The position numbers and the translations under genes are program-made. Under the pieces are notes generated by a model. The model was not told where the DNA came from. It ran no database searches and saw only the letters and a list, made by a program, of their open reading frames with translations. 64,000 nt of DNA from Pseudoscleropodium purum (Eukaryota; Streptophyta; Bryopsida; Hypnales; Brachytheciaceae), in assembly GCA_963969395.1 (NCBI GenBank), contig OZ017797.1:40920001-40984000 (forward strand). The letters are read 5' to 3'. This document shows, one piece after another, positions 48,375-60,069 of the stretch (the stretch's first letter is position 1; every line of letters begins with the position of its first letter).

Positions 48375-49440
48375 TAATTGTTCAAAGATTTTCTGGACTA
48401 AGGTACTTACGCAACTAGAATAATGCTTTCTAATCATGTAAGATTCAAAATCCAACATGAAAAAACAAAGAATTAAAAAACAAAACGCAAAGTGCATTAG
48501 AGTAGAGCTTGTGTGTGTCACAGCAAATGAATAGCATTCTATAGAAGAGCCAAAAATCCTTACTCATACTTTCAATCCATGCCATCTCCAATTTCCATGG
48601 CAATTTTCAATGGTATTAGTTCCGCATTGAAGTGGCTCAACTTGTAACAATATTAAACCTCACCAACACACCTTGAATACACAATGCACATGCAAAGATG
48701 TTGTGGACTAGTTGCAAGTGTCATGTATATGCCAAACTTGGTCTCACAATTGGTGGCATAAATTATTTTTTTCCTCCTTGTAGATCAAGGTTTTTAATAC
48801 ACCCGTAGGCAATTAACCTCTAGTATAATGAATTCATTCCATGAGAAAATATAAAAAAGGGATCTAGACAAATAGTAAATTCCAATTCCATTTGGTAGCA
48901 CAATCAAAGATTTTAAATTTCAATCCTCCCACTAGGCCTAATTGCAAGCTACTCTCCCCTCTTAAAGGCCACAAGGGTGAGAGATAAATATCTATATTAC
49001 TGGCTTTTTCTATTCTTTCCAACTTAGCATGCTTTCATCAACTGGTCCAAGTACTTTATACGGCATTACTTCACACATTCAACCCCCAATTTGGTCTTCT
49101 TTCTTTATAGCAACTTGCCAAATGTTCTTCCTTATAACATAGGCTAATCATGAGAACTTACCAACTTAGATTTGATTCTCCTTTGTTTTCCAAATACTTA
49201 CACTTCCATTGGCAACTCGCATGATATTCTACTCGGCAAATTTCTTCTTATAAATTTTTGCCTCTTTAAACATTCCATTTGGTTATAATCACAACTCGGG
49301 TTACTCTTAGTCCATATTGGTATATTAATTCAATCATTGAATAGATCAATCATTGCAAGGATCAAGATTCTTGATTTGCACAACAACTTAAAAATTCATC
49401 AAACTCCCATTGGAATGCATCTTCAAGAATTGACATACAA
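48375..49440. other. AT-rich intergenic DNA, no gene seen
   Basis: No open frame with motifs; no recognisable repeat structure. Confidence 0.35.
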
Positions 49441-49451
49441 ACACATCCAAT

Positions 49452-49453
<2 letters not shown>

Positions 49454-49501
<48 letters not shown>
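49454..49501. repeat. (AT)24 microsatellite
   Basis: Perfect alternating AT over 48 bases. It inflates a plus-strand open frame with an Ile-Tyr repeat that is not a real protein. Confidence 0.95.
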
Positions 49502-49506
<5 letters not shown>

Positions 49507-50139
49507 AATACATTTAACACCCACTTTGGCAAATTTTTTTACAATTTGTCATATATCAATTGACATGACTACAACAACACACACAACTGGACTCACAAAA
49601 CAACAATTATGGTAATTCCAATTAGGCACAACATCTAGCACATAAAAATCCTCAAATGAACTTAAATTAAATCACAGACACTTACATTTCAACAATACAC
49701 TTACATAGACTCAATTTAGATAGCAATAATTCACACATTCTAATTCAATATGATTCCCATTGCATACATTCCACAATCAGCAATAATAATTCATACATAG
49801 CCAAACACATCATACAATCCAATGCAAACATACTACACTCCAATTAGGCAACCAAACTCAATATATTATTGCAAGAAATTACACAAACAACCTATTCGGA
49901 GGCTGAACACATTCGATAGTGGGTGAATTATTTTCTCCCTTCCTGCACCTAACATGCAACAAGGGTGACTATACACTGAAACTCGCATGCCACCTTAGTT
50001 TCCCATTAGTTCCCCCCCTCTTCTCTCAAAAAATTTGTGAGCCGTTGATTTTTTTGAAAAAAAATGCTTACCCTCAAAATTGACCTTGATTTCTCAAAAA
50101 ATCACAAGATGTTGATCTTGTGAAATTTAATTTGAGCCA

Positions 50140-50290
50140 TTCAAATATAAAATACAAATACTGAATACGAATATGAATATGGGTACAAGTATTGGATATG
50201 AATACTAATTATGTGTAATGAATATGGATATTGAATACAGGTATTGAATACGGGTACTGAATACAGATACAATATTGGATATGGTATCAA
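50140..50290. repeat. Degenerate short tandem repeat around GAATACGGGTATT
   Basis: Variants such as GAATACGAATATGAATATGG, TATTGAATACAGGTATTG, AATACGGGTACTGAATACAG follow each other with a period of roughly 12-14 bases. A decayed minisatellite or the internal repeats of a transposon. Confidence 0.55.
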
Positions 50291-50339
50291 TTGTCCCATA
50301 TTGTTTGTCAAGAACTTTGTATTCTAAAGATTACAAGAG

Positions 50340-52320
50340 GGGGTGGGGGTGAAGGAGGGGTGAGATAAAAAAATTTAAATCAAATTCTAAATGATAGGTG
50401 GGGGTGAGTGGGGATGGTAAAATAAAAATTGAAGGGGGGAGTGCATAGTGACACAAAAGTGTCACTATACACCTTGAGTGCCTAATAACTACAATACTCA
50501 AAATATACATCCAACAACCATCAAATTAAATCACATGAAAGCAAATTTGAATAGACACTCACTAATTCCTACTTGGCCCCTTTACTACCGAACAATTCTA
50601 ACCCACTTGGCCTAAATAAATCCGATTAGGAGAAAATCAACACCATCACACTGAAATACGCTCCAATTGAACAAAATTAGCTAAATTTAGTACAATAGTA
50701 TCAACAATTTTCAAAACTCTCACCAAATCAAAATAGAACTCTATCTACACTCTTCAACACAAGCATTGTGGACATGTATGTCATTTATGTCAACAAGTGC
50801 AAGGCTTGCAATCCACCTTGCCAATTGATGATGCACTTGCAATTTTAAAATCAATTGTGTGAAGCATTGACAACAAATTCAATGAAGAAAAAGTTTCCAA
50901 ACTAAAGTGAAGAAAACTATCATGTACATGCTTGTTTCCTCACATTTTCCAATGATTGTAGTTTGCAATGATTGTTCATCCCCCTTACAAGGCTAAGACT
51001 TATTGTCCTACATGCAACAATAAATTCATATATTGACAAAAAGGGTGCTTTATTACGTATCATAAAAACTTCTAGTGAGAAAAATTTATAGAGTGAGTGT
51101 CATTTCCTAGTCCATTCTTCTAATTATTTTTTTCATCATTATTGCATTATTTATGTCTAATATCAAAATGAAAAAATCATTCTATGCATATTTATTATAG
51201 AAGTATGATAAAATGTTTCAAATGGACTTCATGAAAGAATCAAATACACTTATAAACTTCCTTAGAATATAATTTTTGGACACTATCTCAATAAACTAAT
51301 TTTTTTGTAGTTGTAGAAGAAAGTGTTACATTTTACAACCACTAAGCTAAGAAAAAGATGAGTCACATTTTGTTTCAATTGACATTGAAAATTAGAATTG
51401 ACATGATGTGTTGACACATGCAGAAGGTTTGGGCATAAGCATATGGCTTAATCCAATAGGCTAGTTACAAGGCTAGGAATCCAAAGTCACATGACCTAGC
51501 AACATAGTTTGGGGAAGGAGCGGTGGTCTAAGTTTCCTATGTGGAGAGTGACATTGGAAACAAGATGGACAAATATCTTAGTGGGTGCCATTTTTTAGTG
51601 AAAACCCAATGTCTTGTTAGTCTTCTTTTTGTTACAACATTGCCATTGCATCATCAAAGAAAGGAATGTGAAAACCATTTCACAAAGTGACACTGCAAGT
51701 ATGTTGTTGTTCTATCTAGTACAATCCACACGCCCCCTTTAGTAGTGCTTTATCCAATTCCTTTTACATCATTAATGATGCCAACAAAGAGAATGATTTT
51801 TTCATTGTCAAAGAGTTGAGACGTCACGTGAGTTCCTCCGTAGGCACAAAGGACCTTGAAAATAGTGTAGACGGAGCCTTATAGCATTGCCTAGCAAAAT
51901 CGGAAAGCCTTTTGCATTGATGTGGTAGAGCCCCAAAGTGCCACCTTTCTACAACAATCACGTTTTCATCTATGTTTCCATTTGCAGTGGTAATGCTCTT
52001 AGTCTCATCCTTCTAAAATTCATGAGTATTAGGAAATTACTTTGGGGGGATTATTTTTTTGGCTTGTTAAATATTAGTAATTCTTTTAATTGACAATTGG
52101 AATTTCATGTTTTTTTTAAATTATACAAGAGAAAAATTTATTAGAAATAAGTATAGTGTATGGCTAATTCTTAGGACACAATTGCATTGCAAGATAAATT
52201 TTATTGAAGGTTCTCCACTTCTTTTTTACCTATAAAATGTTTTAGACATGTTCTCAACATGTTTTATAGTATAAAAGAAATTAGTTCAAATCCATAAAGC
52301 AAAAAAATTCCGTACATATA
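50340..52320. other. AT-rich intergenic DNA, no gene seen
   Basis: Contains a G-rich patch at about 50335-50440 (several GGGGGTGGGGGTG-like runs) but no open frame of interest. Confidence 0.35.
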
Positions 52321-52329
52321 TAGAATCCC

Positions 52330-52540
52330 AAAAGCTTTTTATTTCGTTTCAAATGCTAATATCTTCCAACTTGTACGGTCAAACCTCACCAAAATTTTAT
52401 TACATATTCTTATAGAAGTCTAGTATAAGATCTTATAGTTACATACTCTAAAATATGTTTCTTTGTGTTTTTTGGTAAAAGCAATAAAAAAAAAATTTTG
52501 AATATTTTTTGCTAGAAAATATGTTTTGGTCCTTTAGGGG
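52330..52540. mobile_element. Right end of a TTAA element of the copy A type
   Basis: Ends TTTTGGTCCTTTAGGGG followed by TTAA (52541-52544). In reverse complement this gives CCCCTAAAGGACCA, identical over 14 bases to the left end of copy A at 1570. Upstream bases share AAATGCTAATATCTT and GTTACATA segments with the right half of copy A. The left end could not be found, so this may be a truncated copy. Confidence 0.55.
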
Positions 52541-53099
52541 TTAATATTAGGATTAAAATATCTCCTTCCATCATCTAAACATAAGATTTGTGATCTTACA
52601 AAAGAACAAAGTGCAATTTTGCCTTGTTTTAAAAAAATAGGTTAGAATTGTAAATTTTAAAAAATTGTATATGATGTGAATGGCTTTGTTCTTGAAGTGA
52701 TTTTGCCACATTATTGCAAGAACATTATTTACATGAGTAAGAATGGCTCATTTTCTTTCTTGTAAAACCATTACTATATCACACCCAAAAATATTTCTTA
52801 TACTTGCTTCTATAGAAGTACATCGAAGGAATCAAAAGAACTTGAATATCCATCGATTTGTGTTGTAATATTTAGTTTGGGCATAGTAGAATCTATATAA
52901 GGGCCATTATATATAGAGCACTCTAAAAACATTCCTACTACTGGTATTTGGAGTGCTTGATTTTGTATGTAATAATTTTATACTCTTTCCCAACTAATTT
53001 GATGTCTAATTCTAGCTATGAAAATTTGAATGGAGTTTTTCCATGCAATTTGTCTAAAGTAATAATTTGGAAAAAATATATATTCTCTATTGCATTATG

Positions 53100-53655
53100 G
53101 TAAGATAAACTTGCCTCTAACAAGCAAATCTCCCATGACAAGCACCTAGGAAATTGTTCATTACAATCTAATATCAACTCATGACAAATTTTTTTCTAAT
53201 AATTGGGATTAGAACTACATAGAATTGATTTGTGGCCATAATCAAAGCCTTGGAAGATGGTTATGAAGTTATTAGTGACTATCACAAGACTTTTACACCT
53301 TTTTAGTGTAAATTGGTAATAAAAAGTTATTTTTTTATTCCTTTAATGTCATGTCCATGATAGGAAATATTGTAGCTATGTTAGAAATTGTTGTGGCTAA
53401 TTTAGGTGGTAAGGTAATCATTATGGAAACACTTTTCTACTAATTTGGGGTAGTCTATAGAGTCATTTGGGTCAACTGAGCAGCATACTTCAAAAATTCA
53501 TAAAAAATTCTTACTTTGTCCAAAAAATAAACTTCCAATTGCTTCCTTCATTTTTCACATTTGTCTTTGTACGAAAAGAGATCTAAATTTTTTTGGTAAT
53601 GACAGCAAGACAAATCAGTTATTTTGCCTGTCACAGGCAGGTTCACCTTACTTTG
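53100..53655. repeat. Gene-upstream repeat unit, copy 2 (without nested insertions)
   Basis: Aligns with the outer parts of 35384-36525 across nearly its full length and in the same orientation relative to the downstream gene. It ends within a few tens of bases of the start of the GC-rich leader of the HBS1 gene. Confidence 0.7.
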
Positions 53656-54230
53656 GTGAGAAGCTTTGCAAAATTTTGCGATAATTTTTCGCTCTTGTCA
53701 GACAATTTCAGCCTATCTATATCAATCCCTCCATAAATGCGCTAAAATGCGCCAACGCGGTGTGGGCACGCAAGCCTCTCCTGTTCCAATAAAATCCCGC
53801 TGCTGCCGAGGGATCCGAAATTGTCTTGCACCGCATCTCCACCGACCCGAATCCACAAGTTTAGGGTTAGGGTTCCCTCTGTTCTGTCTCTCTGTTCTTT
53901 TCACTTGTTTCTGACTCTGTCGTAGAATAATCTCCTCCGAATTTCCTTCTGTTTGTCGATGTGGTAGCTCGCCAGTGCATTTCGTCAGTTCTTTTCAAGC
54001 TCATGATGAGCTTGCGGCAATGAAATCGACCATGGAGTTTTAGCTTTCAACGAGTGATTGCGTTTTAGAATAATTTGTTTTGTAAGTGAGAATGGCGTCC
54101 GTATCGTATTGAACTGGAAAACAGACGTGAACTTTTGGTGACCGGATCATGTCTCTTTCCCTGTTTTAGGAGCTCTCTAGCTTTAGTAGCGTTAGGTTAG
54201 AGTTGGAGTGACAGAAGGAAGCCAGGAACA
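53656..54230 (+). promoter_or_regulatory. Promoter/5' leader of HBS1 with telo-box
   Basis: Composition rises sharply. TTAGGGTTAGGG at 53861-53872 is a double telo-box (inverse AAACCCTAA), a motif established in promoters and leaders of plant translation-machinery genes. It is followed by a pyrimidine-rich CCCTCTGTTCTGTCTCTCTG typical of plant leaders near the transcription start. This fits a gene for a translation factor. Confidence 0.55.
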
Positions 54231-57200
54231 ATGCCTCGGAAATGGAGGCAGTCGGATTTCGACGACGATGGTTATGGTGACTACGATGAAGAGGACTACT
54301 ATGATGACGATGAGGAATACGCTGAGAAGAATCCGTCTTCTTCCTTGTCGGTGGCAGGAGGTGAGATCTCTAGCTTCTCGCTTATCGTTAGGTTCAGTGG
54401 ATTCTGTAGGATCAAGTAGGTAGTGAAATTCTTGGGTTTTGGAGGTCTCTCTTGCTGCTTTATCTCCCTTCCCATATCTGTCTCAGGATCCTAGTGGTGG
54501 GGAAGACTTCTCCGGATTTCAGTAGTTCAACTAGTTTTCTTTCCTCTGATTGCATGCGATATCGGCTATGCGATTCGTTTCAGCAAATTTTTGCACATTC
54601 AGTGATTCCGCGTCTGGAGTTACTGGAAGTTGTTCTTCTTGCAGCTCTTAACTTCCAATTATGAAGGCAGGAAGCGATTGTGCAATGCTCTGACACTTTG
54701 GATTGGAAGATCTTTGATGGTGACGCATGAGCTCTGCTTAACAAACTTTTGTCTAGTTTGCATCATTGCGGAAACTTTATCTGCCCTGCATCATTAGTTT
54801 CCTGATTTCACTGTTTTCTGGGGTTTATCAGGGCATTCTCAAAGCTCCATACCAATACAACAGCCAATCGTAGCTCAAACTGAAGAGCCTGGGGCGGAGG
54901 AAGGGTTTTGGGGTTGCCAGGTGTGCACTTTCGATAATCCGCCTGATAGTTTGACTTGCGACATTTGTGATACCCCACGTGAGGAAGTCAGCGCAGTAGT
55001 CAGCGACACAGCATCGTCCTTGAAAGAAACAGGTATTGTGCCATATGCTTCTGTCTTAGCTTCGGTGGTTCTCTTGTTTTTTGTCAACAATTGTGGAGTC
55101 ATTGCAACACAGTAGTCAATGAAAAAGCAAACACTGATTACTTGGAAGTACGTTCGTAATGAGGCCGATGTAGTAGGACTTTCAGTATATAATATTTCTG
55201 CAGGTTTTTAGTGGATGGAAATTATGGTTCTTCTGTGCCCAAGTGGTGAAATTTGAGTCGAGATTTAGCTGCGGTTTCTGTGCTTCTTACGATTGATAAC
55301 ACGAAAACGTTGGGTTAAATTGGCCACCTGTCCAGCATATTTTCCACTCAAGTAGTTCGAAGTAGTCTAATATTTTCTTGTTCCTGTTCTCGACTATGTG
55401 CACTCTATTAATTAAGTCATTCAATTAGAAAATGGCTTCGGCGCTTATGAAATGGTTGCTTTGCTACTCTCTTTTTGCTAGAGATGATGTTCTTGACACA
55501 AGTCTGTCAAGTCGAGTTAAATTGTTATTTTTTATAATCTCGTGTGTTAGAAGATTTTAATATTAGATGAAGTAATAACCGAATGCTCTTGCTGTCTGCA
55601 GCTAATGATGTACCTAATACCAAGCGTGTTTCTCCTCTTGCAAAAGCTCTTTTTAAACCACTGCCAGGAACAAAATCCAATAAACCAATGACCACAGCTT
55701 CTCTTAGAAGTGATACAGCGGTTCTATATCAGAAATCTCGAGACAAAGTGTCGGCCTCATCAGTTAGTTCCAAAATAGGTGAGAGTGAATGACATGTTTC
55801 TAATATATTCCGATTCAGTGCCCTGAAATGAAGTAGGTTGAACACCACCTGCTGGTAAACACACTGTTAATTGCTTAAAGGAAATGTTAAACTGATAAAA
55901 TCAGAATTCACGGTACTCTTTTTGATGATTGTTAACATTGAGGTCCAATTTGTGACGATTTTGTTGCAGTTATTCCCTCTTTATTCAGAGTTATATTACT
56001 ATATTCATTCATTCATTTATTTGTTTTTGAGTTGATTTTGGTGCTGTTTTCTTACCGTCATAGTTTTGGAATTCTTTATCATATCCATTTCAAGGGGTTA
56101 CCGATCACATCTGTTCATGACGTTATGGTTACAACTTTGTTTTTCCCTATGTTCTTTAGAAATGTCCTCGCAGTGTGCCCTGCATTTGCTCAGAATAGGT
56201 CATCAACATTTGAATATCTGCTCTGCTTTTCATTCTGGCAGTTCTTTCTACTTGGAGGCAACCTTTTACTATTTTATAATTGTGAACTGGTGGATTTCTT
56301 GCGCGTGCAGTGCCATTTAAATTTGACACTCCTTCTCCAGATGAGAAGAATATTGCAGCTCGCGGGCTTAAAAAACCACCTACTAGTAAGTGGTGCTTTC
56401 TCTCCTTTTATCTTCTTCCTTGCTGGTGCTGGCTTGAATTTTGCTTGTTCCATCCAGGGCTTTTTTTTATGGCTTTGCAGTGCCAGATTGCACTAGTAAA
56501 AAATAATTTGGCTAAAAAATGACGAGTTGACGCCAAACCATGAAAATTTTCGCCAGAAAACTTCAAATAAAAAATAAATCTTGGATGAAATCGCCAGATT
56601 GTGGATGAAAACAGAAGTATGGATATGTGATATGCTAAAGTGATGTTTTCTATCCTATGTGGATGAATGTTGAAATTTGGAGCACTAGTATAACATTTTA
56701 TATCACCACTTTGACACTCCATAAAAAATAAAAAAGTACCCCTTTCATATTCATTCGTCAATGTTACTGCCTTGAATATATCACCCAGTTATATTCCGAT
56801 TTCTGTCTCTTTCAAATACAAGTAGTCATGGCACATTTTTTTGGTTTACCTTTAATGTCATTTATCGTATTCTTCAACTATATGCTTATCGCACTTGTTT
56901 AATTGCATTCACGCAGGAGTTGCCCAAAGTCCTGACGATATATTGAATGGCGCCAGAAGTAGCATTGCTAGAGCTGGAGTTATAAAATCAGTCAGCTCCG
57001 CGTTGCCTAATCCAAACATACGGGGATCAGCTCAGGGTACAGGATCTAGCACAAGCAGAAATCAAGTTCAAGTCCCTGTTCAGGACAGTCAAGTGGCAAA
57101 TGGAAGCTCTGTTGGAGTATCTTCCACACCAAGTGATCTGGCTGATACTTTGAGACACATGGCGCTTGAATCATACGTTCCAGAATCTTGGATGTTGCAG

Positions 57201-60069
57201 GATTGCAACAGTGATTCTAAACAGCTTCTACATCTCATTGTGGTAGGTTCTTATTTAATAAGAAAAATTGGTAGTTTTTTTTTTCTTTTGACACTTCCAT
57301 GAACCTGTGTACCATTCGTGCATGCCATTTCATGCCTGTAGCTTAAGTATTCATTCTTCTTTACAGGTTGGACACGTTGATGCCGGAAAATCTACACTCA
57401 TGGGCCGTATACTCCATCTCCTAGGTCGAGTTACCCAAAAAGAGATGCACAAAAATGAAAAAGAGTCTAAACAACAGGTACACAATCAGTCCTACCTCAT
57501 TCATTCTTCGTACTCTAATTTTTAACATACATGGTTGGAATATGAATATGCCACATTTGACCATTGGTTTGTGGCTGGTCTATGCTTGCTATTTCGTTTT
57601 TGTTTACCGGTATTTTGAAAATGTTTATTCATTTCCTATAACTGCCAGTGCTGGACTGCTGGCATATGGTCAATTCTATTCTATTTGTTCACCAAGGTAA
57701 TATCGACTCTCAGATCGAATGCAATTCTAATTGAGTAGTTTGAATGCATATCAGGGTAAAGGCTCATTTGCATACGCATTTGTTCTGGATGAGGGAGCAG
57801 AAGAACGTGCACGCGGGGTAACAATGACTGTTGCTGTAGCTCACTTTGAAACGTCCAAACTGCGTGTAGTGCTTTTGGATGCTCCCGGGCACAAGGACTT
57901 TGTGCCCAACATGATATCTGGAGCATCGCAAGCAGATGCTGCCATTCTGGTGGTGGATGCCTCCATTGGTGCATATGAAGCAGGTCTGGAGGGCGAGGGG
58001 CAAGGCAGAGGCCAAACCAGGGAGCATGCACAGTTAGTGAGGAGTTTGGGGGTAGAGCAGTTGATTGTGGCTGTTAACAAGTTGGACGCGGTTGATTATT
58101 CCATGGAAAGGTTCGATTTTATCAAGAGCACACTTCAGCCTTTTCTAAAGCAATGTGGGTTCAAGGATGGATTCGTCCAGTGGGTTCCTGTGAGTGCGGG
58201 TGATGGTCAGAATCTCACAACTGCAACAACAGAGTCAGCATTGAAAGCATGGTTGGTCAACCTGCCATTGCCCTTACTATTACTAGATATGCCTTCACAT
58301 GAAAAGTTGAAACTAGCTAGTGTTTGGTGACGATGGGATCATTCTAGAATTTATTTGTCTTCCTTTGTTTTGTGCTGGTCCACTAAGTGTTTGGACTGAC
58401 GTAATGAAACCAATTTATACTTGACAGGTATGACGGTCCTTGTCTAGTAGAGCTGGTAGACTCATTGGAGCCTCCTTCGAGGCTTGTTGCCAAGCCCTTG
58501 CGTCTTGTGATTGCCGAAGTCATGAGGACTCGAACTCTAGGAGCCAGCGCGTTTGGTGGCAAGCTTGAAAGTGGCGCAATCCAAATTGGCACCAAGGTTG
58601 GTGATCGTTTGACTCTTTGATTGGTATTTATTTCACATGCAGATCTTTCGGCCTGCCGTTTCATTTTCTTGCATTCCACAGGAGAACTGGGACTGAGATG
58701 CTGTCTTTTATGATAACATTCGTTCTGTTTTAAAGTAACATTCTTCTTTACTTCAAATCCTCTATATCGGCAGTAGGGGGTCCCTGTGATTAAAGTCATC
58801 ATGTTATCGATATGGCAGGTTCGCGTGATGCCGAGCGGTGAAATTGCGACTGTGAAGAGTATTGAGCAGCAGAATCAGAATTTGAAAATTGCAAGGGCGG
58901 GGGAGGGTGTAGATGTTGGACTCAATGGCATAGACCCGGGGATGCTGGCTCCAGGTGGGGTGGTTTGTCACCCTGACTATCCGGTGCCTGTTGCTACCCG
59001 CTTTGAGATCCGGCTTCTCACTCTAGACATTAGGACCCCGATTCTCAAGGGCTCACAGGTTTGTTCTTCATGGGACTCTTCGCTTCTTGTGATGACTTAC
59101 TTCCTCATTCATCGTCATCCTTTGTGTTGGTGATGTGATTAATTGTCTCTCCACAGTGAGGGCAAGTGCATGTGTTCATATTCGAGTACTATATTGTGAA
59201 GTGTTTTTCGTCTTAATAATTTCATCCGTCCTCTATGAGACCCTCCACTGAATACTCTGTAATTGTGTGCAGGTGGTTTTACATGTCCACCACGCACGGC
59301 AGCCTGCAAGGGTGGATCAGCTTGTGTCTTTGTTAGACCCCAAGAAAGGCACAGTGTTGAGACAGCGTCCTCGTCATCTGACTGCCAATCAAAGTGCCAT
59401 TGTAGAGGTATTATGGGAGCCGACCTATTTCTGATCATTACCCCATTTCCAACTTGTAGGCTGTTCCAATTCTGTGAAGTTGTGGCACGATTCCCGGGGT
59501 GGTTGTGGCGCAAGATGATTGGTTGCGAGGCTTTCAATATTGCAACCAGCCTATGGTTGGAAATAGAAAAGCCTACATCACTAGTATAGGTTGTATAGTA
59601 CAGTTCGACTAAGCAATTCATAATAATTACATTTTGAGCTAAAAAAATTCTGGAAAATTATGTAATCCTTTTAAAATCTAATTCTATGTAAGGGAAAATT
59701 TCTGCATTTAGAAAACCTGCACTCCATGTGTCCGTAATTGCTTGCTTAAGTGGTTGGAAATGGGTTGGCTCCCATATGCCATCTGTTTCCCAATCACTGA
59801 AATCCCAGTCTTGTGGGTTTGTAAGACCTGGGAGACTTCAATGGACTGTTTGGACAGATAAATGCTAACCAGTACCCAGTGGCTTGTCGTGTGGTTAATT
59901 TTCCGGTTGAAACTGACTAACGTTTTTTCTGTTTCTGCAGATAGTACCAGATGAAGGGGTTTGTATCGAAAAGTACACGGATTTTCGAGCCCTTGGTCGT
60001 GTGGCTTTGAGAGAAGGGGGAAAAACTATAGCTGTTGGCATAGTCACAGGAATTTTAGAAACAAAATAG
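54231..60069 (+). CDS. HBS1: HBS1-like GTPase (ribosome rescue / no-go decay)
   Basis: Eleven exons: 54231-54360, 54832-55032, 55602-55778, 56311-56385, 56917-57242, 57367-57477, 57755-58251, 58428-58596, 58819-59058, 59273-59407, 59941-60069. All are in phase, giving 729 residues. HBS1 is an eEF1A/eRF3-type GTPase that with Pelota/Dom34 rescues stalled ribosomes in the cytoplasm. The start [20 protein letters not shown] is the usual acidic HBS1 N-terminus. A RanBP2-type zinc finger follows (W70, C72, C75, N79, C86, C89), as in plant HBS1. Then come KALFKPLPG and [12 protein letters not shown], the latter typical of plant HBS1. GTPase motifs: GHVDAGKST (305-313), RGVTMTV (360-366), DAPGHKD (382-388), NKLD (448-451). 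Two EF-Tu-type beta-barrel domains fill the C-terminus. Introns 7 and 8 both use a GTTGGT donor. Introns 4 and 10 carry repeat insertions. The gene looks intact. Confidence 0.96.
56479..56738. repeat. Dispersed repeat, copy 2, inside HBS1 intron 4
   Basis: Begins AGTGCCAGATTGCACTAGTA and parallels 44481-44729 through ATCTTGGATGAAATCGCC, GTGGATGAATGTTGAAATTT and TATAACATTTTATATC. It lies between exons 4 and 5 and does not disturb the splice sites. Confidence 0.7.
59414..59774. mobile_element. TA-flanked MITE in HBS1 intron 10 (copy 1)
   Basis: 361 bases with ends TGGGAGCCGACC and GGTTGGCTCCCA (11 of 12 match in inverse) and TA directly on both sides (59412-59413, 59775-59776). TA duplication is the established target site of Tc1/mariner elements and their Stowaway-type MITEs. 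A second, inner inverted pair (CCATTTCCAAC / GTTGGAAATGG) strengthens the fold-back. Begins six bases after exon 10, very close to the donor site GTATTA. Confidence 0.7.

Noticed and set aside
49337..49615. 92-codon plus-strand open frame with an Ile-Tyr repeat
   Set aside because: Produced by the (AT)24 microsatellite.
58252..58330. Extension of the HBS1 exon 7 frame past 58251
   Set aside because: The readable extension is intronic: splicing at the GTTGGT donor at 58252 joins TG to G-TAT-GAC and restores the family sequence KAWYDGPCL.
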